Assembly: GCA_017410455.1 (NCBI GenBank)
Contig: JAFQQT010000033.1
Coordinates: 1 to 35,447 of the forward strand
Direction: 5' to 3'
Length of the DNA: 35,447 nt
Source: Clostridia bacterium
GTDB taxonomy: Bacteria; Bacillota; Clostridia; Christensenellales; Aristaeellaceae
Both the position numbers and the translations under genes were made by a program. The notes under the pieces are model-generated. The model saw only the letters and a list, made by a program, of their open reading frames with translations, ran no database searches and was not told where the DNA came from. Each line of letters begins with the position of its first letter. Position 1 is the stretch's first letter. This document shows, in pieces, positions 9,001 to 13,728 of the stretch.

Positions 9001-10912
9001 CGCCATCGAAGGTGATGCCGTAATCATTGACCATGCTCCGGAAAGTTTCCAGATCATCGACATCCCAGATCTCGAAGGTCACTGCCATAGGCAGCGTCAG
9101 CTGAGTCTCCTCATCGATGCGGGCGATCACCTTGTTCAGCAGAACGCCGGTCTCGCTCGTGGTGAACTCAGTCGCAGCATCGGCCAGCAGCATGATGGAG
9201 CCGCTGTTCACGATGCCCTCGGCACTGTTGAACTCATCATGGACATACACAGCCTGCGTGCCGCCGTAAACATCGCTGTTCACAAGCTGCAGCCACGCGC
9301 TGTAGTTGCCCTTGATCCAGATCTCAATGCCGCTCACGCCGCCCTTGATGTCACAGTTGGTCGCCGTGCCGCAGGGAGCGGAAATCAGCATACCAGTACC
9401 CGCAGCGTCAATGGTAACATTCTCCATGTTGCCAATGACCAGCGTGTTGGCATCGCCGCAGTTGTAGGTCTCGATACCATTGGTCAGCGCATCGCCCTTG
9501 ATGGTCACATTCTTGATGGAACCAATGTGGACTTCAGTGCCCGACTGCACAACAATACCGCCGATGGTCTTGTTGGCATCGCCCTTGCCCTGAACATCGA
9601 TGACCAGGTCTTCGAAGGACTCGACATTCCAGGCCTTGATGGCAGCGGTATTGCTTGCATGGACAATCGTACCATTCTTGATGGTGGGATTGTTCTTCAG
9701 GCTCATGCCGCCCCAGGCGTTGCGAGTCGTCAGGGTGAAGCCGCCCAGATCCAGGGTGATGGGTGTTTCGATCTTCAGCTGATCCGTACCATAGTCGATG
9801 TCAGCCGTCAGACGGATCGTGGCGCCGTCCTGCGCATTCGCAACCGCATTCTTCAGCTCGTCCTTGGTAGCAACTTCGTAGAGCTCGCCCTTCACCAGAA
9901 CGATCAGCCGATCGTAGGTGCCGTTGCCGTCCCAGTCAAGCCTGAAGGTAACAGAGCCCGGCTCGGCGAAAGGATGCTTGATCGTCGAAGTGCCGGATTC
10001 CGGAGTCACGGTCGTCCACGTCTCGCCATCCAGCCTCTGGACGGTGAACACAGTCGAGTTCTCGCCGACCGTGAACTGCATGTAACCACGCGTGTCAATG
10101 GAAGTGGGATCGGTGAAGGTCACCGTCACGCCACGCTCGGTACGGGTATAGCCAAACTCCGTGGGAGCCATGATCGTAACGATCTTCGGCTTCACGACTT
10201 CGGTGTTCTCCTCAGTCTCGTCGGAGCTGTCGCCCTTACGGTGATCGTAAACGGTCGCGCCTTCCTCAGCGTTGATGCCGCTGAACCAGCCGCCTTCGAG
10301 CGTCAGGTACGCGCCCTTCTGGACCGTCACGACGTCATACTGGCCGTTCCAGATGGTGACCTCGGTGGCGTTGAACGCCTTGCCGACCGACCTGGAGGTC
10401 GCCAGCAGACCGAGTTCCTCATCAGAGGGCGCCATGTTGTTCACACGCAGCTCGGCGTTGAACGTAACGTCCTTGATGTCCATCTTGCTCGGAAGCAGAC
10501 TGTGGCCGCCGAAGTAGAAGACGTCGATCGAGTCGCCGGACTTGACTTCGCTTCTCTTCGTGCCGATGGTGCCGTTCCTGACTGTCAGGTCCACGGCGTT
10601 AATGCGGGTGCCGTAGCCGCAGTCCCAGGTATGGCCGTTCAGATTCAGGGTGACGGACGGCACGGTGTTGTCGTCGGAAACCGACAACTGCACCTTCCCG
10701 TCCGCATCCTTCAGCAGCACGATGGTATCGCCATCCACAGCAGCCTCGAAGGCGGCCTGCAGGGTGACGTACGGCGTGTCGCCGATCTTCGCAACGTAAT
10801 CCGTCTCAACGACGACAACCCCGTTCGAGTCCTCAGCGCTTACAGGTGCAATGGATAGCACCATGATAAACGCCAGCATCAGACTCAGGAAACGCTTAAG
10901 TGTACTACTCAT
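1..10912 (-). CDS. Giant secreted repeat-rich surface protein (beta-helix-like adhesin), C-terminus beyond the left edge
   Basis: The minus strand is open from the ATG at 10912 to the window edge, at least 3,637 codons. GGAGGG lies 5-6 bases before the ATG. Residues 1-26 are a signal peptide (K6 R7, hydrophobic core, APVSA cleavage). A module of the type VAQIGETKYxTLxxAVxAA-GDTIVLL-xITEDVTV-TIDLxGYTV recurs about ten times. Its copies start near nt 10795, 9880, 7570, 5970, 5130, 4195, 3360, 2630, 1300 and 305, with a degenerate one near 2040. Between modules lie GGT-rich, beta-helix-like strands. Residues about 755-1018 contain GLUG-like VGGFVG...NC repeats. Residues about 3455-3534 resemble an MBG/Ig-like domain. 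Such proteins are usually exported and act in adhesion or glycan binding at the cell surface; that role is inferred. No sortase motif, SLH or other anchor can be seen because the C-terminus is missing. Confidence 0.9.
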   Translation of the reverse strand, partial: MSSTLKRFLSLMLAFIMVLSIAPVSAEDSNGVVVVETDYVAKIGDTPYVTLQAAFEAAVDGDTIVLLKDADGKVQLSVSDDNTVPSVTLNLNGHTWDCGYGTRINAVDLTVRNGTIGTKRSEVKSGDSIDVFYFGGHSLLPSKMDIKDVTFNAELRVNNMAPSDEELGLLATSRSVGKAFNATEVTIWNGQYDVVTVQKGAYLTLEGGWFSGINAEEGATVYDHRKGDSSDETEENTEVVKPKIVTIMAPTEFGYTRTERGVTVTFTDPTSIDTRGYMQFTVGENSTVFTVQRLDGETWTTVTPESGTSTIKHPFAEPGSVTFRLDWDGNGTYDRLIVLVKGELYEVATKDELKNAVANAQDGATIRLTADIDYGTDQLKIETPITLDLGGFTLTTRNAWGGMSLKNNPTIKNGTIVHASNTAAIKAWNVESFEDLVIDVQGKGDANKTIGGIVVQSGTEVHIGSIKNVTIKGDALTNGIETYNCGDANTLVIGNMENVTIDAAGTGMLISAPCGTATNCDIKGGVSGIEIWIKGNYSAWLQLVNSDVYGGTQAVYVHDEFNSAEGIVNSGSIMLLADAATEFTTSETGVLLNKVIARIDEETQLTLPMAVTFEIWDVDDLETFRSMVNDYGITFDGETVKLMDDINLAGINWTPIGNTTNYFWGTFDGGNHTISNMTIDVNTPDTDQFLGLFGGIKNAVIKNLTMENVSITAVGKKVRAAAVVGIADSDKATPSIVDLAFQNITVSGCTIDVEAASSTALVGGVVGYSYPANMSGINVSDLTIDAKASDSQEVRAAAINGYVCGQNISNNGNTRMAFTAEDFNVSDVSIKASAGTVFAGGYAPYTYYGYITLKDGNINGLKIDVDATSAFVGGLVGYFWRSDTGHTVEDVKITGIDFDVTTDYLGETRVGGMVGTSQSVVSYKDCSVVGTITESCSDSANPVNYHAKVGGFVGRAYTWGQTYTNCTADVDVTGSHVAGGFVGNHITSASYTNCKAMGDVTANIAGGFVGRLTEHSYSSAVTFDGCTVSGNVTGTNVAGGFIGSTADHGWTAWVAGNGTGYNKDITIKNSTITGEVVSGTAYQAGVVGELKLGESGSFNMEENVSYVVEPPYYPCEVAQIGEDKFFSLQEAVDAAEPDAIITIIAEHELTEPVVIEKNVTIDLGGMTVTGKDVYPMIRVQGGAEVTVKNGTMTNDDYVFVLGASDGSSAGYLTIESGSYTGDTTMASVTKGTLTITGGSFKVTDSGYGMDYLLNCIDANYIDGSAAIVVTGGTFYGFDPANNAAEGVETNFVDPAYAVTDNGDGSFTVGEWSYEIYTWDDLKRLDAIVEGGNTLKDKTVKLMNDIDLSEVDENGERVTFDPIGDNSHAFEGTFDGGSNKISNMYQNGWALGYEWGVYGSIGLFANINDATIKNLTITGAECLVEGGDVGGITGSATGTCVFENITITDSTFATYNNGCGGIIAWSGDGNYTFKNINITSSVTLAGLWGSFDSSIGGVVGQGEPGATYTFENVDIACRLDVYNDCTASYDYYNYRMSGMIIGRLQECTTIDGKTVPDTSKYGITCTDVTVTYGSWANYHYCDPTTSGYNNGRGMRVEAGYAYDGLPADYDHSTCTSHCKAAIPFDQLFGGKQYGADGLPTYEGVTVIYGYVAQIDEDGYWTLADAVAAAEEDDTIVLLKNVTITDTVTVDADDVITLDLAGYTITGTPAEAAAYAVITNKGNLTITGEGAIVCDHQLAGSTSYAVNTILNAGTLNLDGEFTVENKSTASNQIGYAIDNNSTSGAPTVEVNGATIKVSGSNYYDGIRLFCNSETNANSVTVNSGSVSSIWLQNPSDGTERNTKDVVGSVTITGGTVANLYLEPSAAFTASITGGHVNSISAFETSEGRDLTAFIADTDATFGMDVEEAGFVAEGYIAKANEDNTIWTVIEGEWVVAIGDVKYASIQEAIDAAEGGETITVLVGHELTAPVVNTKQVTIDLGGNTVSYSTTVAGEAMITNKGNLTLTGEGKIDFTYTGAADTAYTKGNYTISNGGTLTVSGPSIVNSTAKMSHACYAIDNNSINSAATLTIDDGEVINDGNYAIRQIAGSNANTVTVNGGKVKGTRAVWIQLAGSDTSVAPSVTLNVTGGTLTGTGESADYKLAVYSYSYGYSMANTKINITGGTLDGDVALTGGKNKTAVETVTVTGGTITDLYSYGADELAVEAISITGGTFGSNYAEMYSLDDGCIFRLNEDDAYDVVAGEYVAQVGDVKYATLQEAVDAAVNGDTVVMLTGITEDVTVEQKDGVKITIEGNDNTLTGTITVNGKSKRYETAALTIQNVNFSADTLTAGAFIYLGKSGDNNTRYTNNVTISGCTFTDTDGGNNIAGIKQYTGGCTNLTVTGCKADNLHSLIQLANVESGLVISDCTVEGCKNGISLGNSNGATISGCTIEATGYGIRADGDVAAELTVSGCTITAEMPIVVRKMTEAYELNVTGENTLTASNTEGYQIIFTNDDDGTYVDPTGAFVYNAEAEYKVFPMAAYVAEVVETGKAYMTLKEALEACTAGETVKLIADIVYDADDVVYAHGGATGFGNYDAYNPSIVYIGGTRVDGVNSPSNVNAVLDLNGHSIINNAAAYTFMIMDNAKVTFTDSVGTGFVTNTADAPVIWSTGTDTVVTINGGKYVADNYGSLLWATHSGDLVINGGEFKTTAEDASCLIMRNEKDRQNSAYFIKGKSTIKITGGTFDYDPEATLDDSTSPYTAFNAVAEGYIARKVGDVWTVVVGEWVAQVGETKYETFDAAVEAANAGDVKEIVLLRDIVISEDKEYDLTGLTVTTDGDVYPAFRIQDGANVTITGGTITNNDYVFVLGASDGSSAGYLTISGGTYTGDTTMASVTKGTLTVTGGEFKVTDSGYGTGYLLNCIDANYADGSAKIVVTGGTFHGFNPEANAAEGADTNFLASEKYIAIEESENVFVVWDYVEWLKAELLAGRDVKLERDIVVDGSYIDSIPAAVNSNGKYLNPGIFNAVGVNVKFDLNGHNITYNGHESFTWNGKTYNSCTVAHGLFFANAGANLEICDTVGDSLITVYGMASGVYAASPNSVINVTGGSWVNKGCATCSGTNLFLYVSHGGQLVINAGNFTQDLDSNGDSYLIVNHNGEYKNSVIDYSLSDITIYGGTFTGMNPEEAHFFRQTADNKLVLGETYDATAEGYIARKTGDNTWTVVVGKWVAQVGETKYETLTEAVKAALEPDNTDPVVVLTNITEDTTYLGQSIAIPVIGDLTVDLAGYTVDFNGFFIVNGTVEIKNGTLNGTNTKWSTVQTWTATSSDDDKIAALLLLYGQYIGEVDLTLTDVDVTGVRHALRAEGGNVTVNGGSFTAKASGLTNYGINVGGDADSDVVINDAVVKGESNNGGNAIAVKAGSSLTIYDGNYSSNQTTVASVNGTMVLYGGTYTEDVQQYCAEGYKAVDNEDGTWTVKPLITVTFDDVTVVDGNEMPEFTYTTDFAEVAEDGTMLVVETPEVTVEGVGEYEITANAYVFMSDAYAIEVVPGTLTVLEAVAQIGETKYATLTDAIEAAEAGDTIVFLANITEDVTVNKSVTIDGAEFEYTGNISVTGTTSAVTVKNVNFVDGTYYAITTNRIKSITVESCTVSNYDWGFL

Positions 10913-11279
10913 GTTTTCCCTCCATCTTGTAGCTTCAACGTGGCCCGAACAAGCCCTTTCCTCCTGCGCCGGCGAAAGTCCACAGGAACAAAGAGCTCAC
11001 CCGAAGCCATATTTTCAGCATGCCATTTCGCACCGCAAGATGCAATGTACAAAATGGCACACTTTTACCACATAATAATACCACTTTCCAGGCCACATAT
11101 CAAGACCTTTTGGAAATTTCTTCGAAAAAATACTTCTACCTGGCGTGAACCGGGCAGAAGAAACAGAATGCGCAACACCAGTTCATGCAATGCATATTGG
11201 CCGTGCAGTGACCTGTTCCTTTTCCGGTTCAGCCCCCTTTCCTGATGCCTCTGCCAGCACTCCGGCGTCTTCGCGGCAT
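10913..11279. other. Intergenic region upstream of the giant gene
   Basis: This stretch of about 370 bases holds the minus-strand promoter (11075-11103), its long leader and the ribosome binding site at 10918-10923. The short open frames across it lack ribosome binding sites and known motifs, and I see no riboswitch family that I recognise. The part from about 11110 to 11279 lies beyond the stop of the XRE gene, and no clear terminator is visible there. Confidence 0.6.
11075..11103 (-). promoter_or_regulatory. Sigma-A-type promoter of the giant surface protein gene
   Basis: On the minus strand TTGATA (11103-11098) is followed after 17 bases by TATTAT (11080-11075); each hexamer is one base off consensus. 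Transcription would start near 11068 and give a leader of about 155 nt before the ATG at 10912. Experimental start mapping is not available from sequence. Confidence 0.6.
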
Positions 11280-11570
11280 TCATTCGGATGCGTCCGGCGC
11301 TTCCTGCAGCAGCAGCAGTCCGGAAGCCCTTTCGGCCGGCATGGGCTCAGGCCGGGGATCCCCATCACACTCGAGCAGTTCACTCGGCCGGATGGACATC
11401 GCCCGGCAAAGCTCCAGCAGCGTCTTCAAGCTCAGCTTCCGGCTGCCCCGCTCGATGTGGCTCAGCCAGGACACCGACATTCCCGCCCGACGCGCCAGGT
11501 CCGCCTGCGTCAGATTCTTCGTATGGCGCAGGGCACGGATGCGCTGGCCAATGGCAACGTAATCGATCAT
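11280..11570 (-). CDS. XRE-family helix-turn-helix regulator (96 aa)
   Basis: The protein is a single Cro/CI-type HTH domain at about residues 6-62 (IGQRIRALRHTKNLTQADLA...MSVSWLSHIERG), followed by a charged tail ending in PDASE. I chose the ATG at 11570 because GGAGGTG lies 5-6 bases upstream; an upstream in-frame start would add 24 residues that run through the promoter. The gene diverges from a second XRE gene at 11700. Two perfect palindromes overlap its own promoter, so autorepression is likely (inference). Its targets are unknown; the neighbouring giant surface protein gene is a possible one. Confidence 0.85.
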   Translation of the reverse strand: MIDYVAIGQRIRALRHTKNLTQADLARRAGMSVSWLSHIERGSRKLSLKTLLELCRAMSIRPSELLECDGDPRPEPMPAERASGLLLLQEAPDASE

Positions 11571-11601
11571 GATACACCTCCGCAGTTCATGAATTATCAT
11601 C

Positions 11602-11630
11602 ATTATACGATATATCGTCCATATTGTCGA
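11602..11630 (-). promoter_or_regulatory. Promoter of the 96-aa XRE gene
   Basis: On the minus strand TCGACA (11630-11625) and a perfect TATAAT (11607-11602) are separated by 17 bases. The ATG is 31 bases beyond the -10 box. The two palindromes described separately overlap the -35 box and fill the spacer. Confidence 0.7.
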
Positions 11631-11639
11631 TATATCGAC
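11607..11639. promoter_or_regulatory. Twin palindromic operators between divergent XRE genes
   Basis: Two perfect palindromes share the core CGATATATCG: ACGATATATCGT at 11607-11618 and GTCGATATATCGAC at 11626-11639. Their centres are 20 bases apart, about two helical turns, so two dimers would sit on the same DNA face. One covers the -35 box and the other lies between -35 and -10 of the 96-aa regulator's promoter. This is the expected layout of a cooperatively bound autorepression site; binding is inferred. Confidence 0.7.
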
Positions 11640-11699
11640 CATCGCGTAATTTCTCCTTTGTTACCCTACCCTTATGAAATCCATCAGGGAGGCATCGCT

Positions 11700-11942
11700 A
11701 TGACCACCTTGGACTGTGTCAGGCGCCGGTTTATCGAGCTGTGCAACGAGCGAAATCTCGCCTTTTACGCCCTGGCCATCAGCGCAGGCGTACACCCCAG
11801 CACCATGAAAAGCATCATGAACGGCCAGAGCCAGAACCCCGGCATCGTCACCATCAAGAAGCTGTGCGACGGGCTGGACATCTCGCTGACGGAGTTCTTC
11901 AACACAGACTACTTCCGCGCGCTGGAACAGGAAATCAAATAA
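11700..11942 (+). CDS. Small XRE-family regulator (80 aa)
   Basis: An HTH domain occupies most of this 80-residue protein (about residues 8-68; VHPSTMKSIMNGQSQ is the recognition-helix region), ending in EFFNTDYFRALEQEIK. The ATG at 11700 has GGGAGG 7-8 bases upstream; the longer open frame beginning upstream is not supported. It diverges from the 96-aa XRE gene across the twin palindromes. A possible weak promoter is TTGTCG (11624-11629) with TAATTT (11647-11652). It is exactly as long as, and 34/80 identical to, the regulator at 34522-34764 inside the mobile element. Targets are unknown. Confidence 0.85.
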   Translation: MTTLDCVRRRFIELCNERNLAFYALAISAGVHPSTMKSIMNGQSQNPGIVTIKKLCDGLDISLTEFFNTDYFRALEQEIK

Positions 11943-11949
11943 CGGCAAA

Positions 11950-11987
11950 GGACGGCTCTCACGCATCAGAGCCGCCCTTCTTCTGTT
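11950..11987. terminator. Hairpin terminator between convergent genes
   Basis: A 10-bp stem (11950-11959 with 11968-11977, one mismatch) and an 8-base loop are followed on the plus strand by TTCTTCTGTT. It lies 7 bases after the plus-strand XRE stop and just beyond the minus-strand esterase stop, so it may serve both genes. Confidence 0.65.
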
Positions 11988-12906
11988 ATCCCAGATGCTT
12001 CCTGAGGAACGCATCCACCTCGTCCAGCGCCGCATCGCAGCAGAAGCCGCGCCAGCCGTGGTCGCCGCCCAGCACCTTGATGAACTCCGCCTCCTTGCCC
12101 AGCGCGCGAAGGGCCTCCCAGAGGTGCACGCTCTGCTGGAAGTTGACCGTGCGGTCGCGGCTGCCGTGCATGATGAGCACCGGGGGCGTGGACTTGTCTG
12201 CGCGCAGGTAGCTCTGAGGCACGGTGGCCGCCGCCAGCTCCGGGTTCTCCGGCACGCTCAGGTGGCCGATGAGCCAGCCCTCGGGGCAGTCCGCGCTGAC
12301 GTGCTCGCCGCAGCTGGGCTCGTAGCCCATTTCGGCAACGACCGTGGGGCCATACCAGTCGACAATGCAGCGGACCGACGCGTCGCCCTCATCGCCGGGG
12401 GCGTTCAGGCAGTCGTTGCCCGTAAAGCCCACCATCAGCGCCGTGTGACCGCCGCTGGAGTCGCCCCAGACGGCGACCTTCTCCGGATCGAAGCGGTACT
12501 TCTCCGCGTTGGCGCGCAGGAAGCGGATGGCCGTTTTGACGTCCTCGGTCTGGGCGGGGAACTTCGCCGTGGTGGAGGGGCGGTACATGACCAGCGCCAC
12601 GCAGTAGCCCCGCTGACACATGCGCACCATCTCCGGCAGGTGGATGTACACGTCCTGGCGGAACCAGGCGCTGCCCTGCACGAAGACGATGAGCGGGTTG
12701 TCATGCCGGTCGTTGCGGGGGGTGAGGTACTGGATGGTCAGGCGCTCACCGTCGCGCTCGGCATAGACGATATCCGGCCGGAAGGCCACGCCGAAGCCGA
12801 AGCTGTCCGTCCAGCGGACCTCCCGCACGCCCTCAGGCAGGGCAGGGTTCTCCGGGAAGTTCTCATCCTCATAGGAATAGGGCGTCAGAATCTCGCGGGA
12901 CATCAT
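11986..12906 (-). CDS. Alpha/beta hydrolase, carbohydrate-esterase/lipase type
   Basis: This 306-residue hydrolase has an oxyanion-type VQGSAW motif at about residues 76-81, the nucleophile elbow GDSSG (S150), an acid in HGSRDRTVNF and a histidine in GGDHGW near the C-terminus. That is the complete catalytic set of the BD-FAE/esterase-lipase group, whose members often deacylate plant polysaccharides or remove feruloyl groups. No signal peptide is seen, so it would act in the cytoplasm. GGAGGG lies directly upstream; the second ATG (12903) has the better spacing, so the true start may be three bases later. It is the last gene of a long minus-strand unit, 9 bases after the Dabb gene. The exact substrate is not determinable from sequence. 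Confidence 0.85.
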   Translation of the reverse strand: MMSREILTPYSYEDENFPENPALPEGVREVRWTDSFGFGVAFRPDIVYAERDGERLTIQYLTPRNDRHDNPLIVFVQGSAWFRQDVYIHLPEMVRMCQRGYCVALVMYRPSTTAKFPAQTEDVKTAIRFLRANAEKYRFDPEKVAVWGDSSGGHTALMVGFTGNDCLNAPGDEGDASVRCIVDWYGPTVVAEMGYEPSCGEHVSADCPEGWLIGHLSVPENPELAAATVPQSYLRADKSTPPVLIMHGSRDRTVNFQQSVHLWEALRALGKEAEFIKVLGGDHGWRGFCCDAALDEVDAFLRKHLG

Positions 12907-12915
12907 GATCCCTCC

Positions 12916-13203
12916 TCAGAACTCGTAGTCGATGCAGGCGCGGTCGATGCGGATCGTGCCCACGAACTGCCCGAAGGCCACGTGCTCGGGCGATACCTGA
13001 TAGGCCTGCAGGCCCTCCACATCATCAAAGTCGATGATCAGAGACACATTATAGTTGCATGCCGGCGTGCGGGGATCGTTGGTCACCACCTGAAACGCCC
13101 GCACGGAGGGGATCGCCTTCAGGCTTTCCGCGCGGCGGACGAACTCGGCGGCGTTGGCGGCCTTGTCCTCCTTCAGGGTGAACATGCAGATGTGACGGAT
13201 CAT
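12916..13203 (-). CDS. Dabb-family stress-responsive A/B barrel protein (95 aa)
   Basis: The protein begins MIRHICMFTLKED and matches the small ferredoxin-like Dabb fold (stress-responsive A/B barrel) in length and pattern: conserved early H4, an amphipathic helix at about residues 12-29, and strands around YNVSLIIDFDD and AYQVSPEHVAF. Family members dimerise into a barrel and some are cyclases or monooxygenase-like, but most are of unknown function. The start at 13203 has GGAGG 8 bases upstream, overlapping the stop of the preceding gene, which suggests translational coupling. It lies between an unknown gene and the esterase gene. Its specific role is not known. Confidence 0.8.
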   Translation of the reverse strand: MIRHICMFTLKEDKAANAAEFVRRAESLKAIPSVRAFQVVTNDPRTPACNYNVSLIIDFDDVEGLQAYQVSPEHVAFGQFVGTIRIDRACIDYEF

Positions 13204-13217
13204 GTCGGTTTCCTCCC

Positions 13218-13724
13218 TTATTCCGTGTTGCGGTGGCCGCGCCATTCCTCCCAGAACAGCGGGTACCACATTTTGTCCAGCGCGTCGGTGACGGCCTTGG
13301 GCTTGCCTGTCCGGTAGAGGGACTCCACCGCATCGGCAAAGCGGAAGACCTCCGCGCGGTATTCCACCAGCGGCACACGCACCTCCGGCAGGCCCTCCAG
13401 CGCAATGTGGACAGTGTCGTCCTCATGGATGATATGGCCATCGAAGCCGCCGTTGGGGCAGCCGCCGAGGTAGATGGGGTACGGGTACGCCGCCCCGGCG
13501 GGCGTCCAGCAGAAGCCGTCGGTGGGGAAGAGCTTCGCCATTTCGTCCGGCTCATGATCATCGGTGACCGTGCGCAGCAGATGCAGCGCGGCGGCGCTCA
13601 TGCTGACCTCGCCCTCCACGGCGCTCCCGCCCAGGTGGATGCGCACGATCCCGTGGGCGCACAGGTCGGTCTCCTCCGGTTGACCGCTCAGCCAGCAGAG
13701 CTCCAGAATGTCAATGCGGAACAT
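13218..13724 (-). CDS. Unknown 168-aa protein
   Basis: I do not recognise this family. The protein is soluble and acidic, with no signal peptide or membrane segment. It has a tryptophan- and glycine-rich middle (FCWTPAGAAYPYPIYLGGCPNGGFDGHIIH, about residues 70-100) and a C-terminal helix rich in charged and aromatic residues. The ATG at 13724 lies only 4 bases after the kinase gene's stop, and its ribosome binding site (AAGGAG) overlaps that stop, so the two are probably co-translated. Dabb follows after 14 bases. Context suggests a cytoplasmic accessory function, but nothing more specific can be supported. Confidence 0.75.
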   Translation of the reverse strand: MFRIDILELCWLSGQPEETDLCAHGIVRIHLGGSAVEGEVSMSAAALHLLRTVTDDHEPDEMAKLFPTDGFCWTPAGAAYPYPIYLGGCPNGGFDGHIIHEDDTVHIALEGLPEVRVPLVEYRAEVFRFADAVESLYRTGKPKAVTDALDKMWYPLFWEEWRGHRNTE

Positions 13725-13728
13725 GGGA

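Noticed and set aside
896-10858. Plus-strand open frame of 3,320 codons as a protein gene
   Set aside because: It is the exact antisense, codon by codon, of the signal-peptide-bearing minus-strand gene, has a GTG start without a ribosome binding site and a biased, non-domain composition. It exists because the sense gene avoids TTA, CTA and TCA.
1-10912. CRISPR-like or satellite repeat array
   Set aside because: The recurring DNA similarity follows protein modules of irregular spacing within one reading frame; there are no constant repeats with unique spacers.
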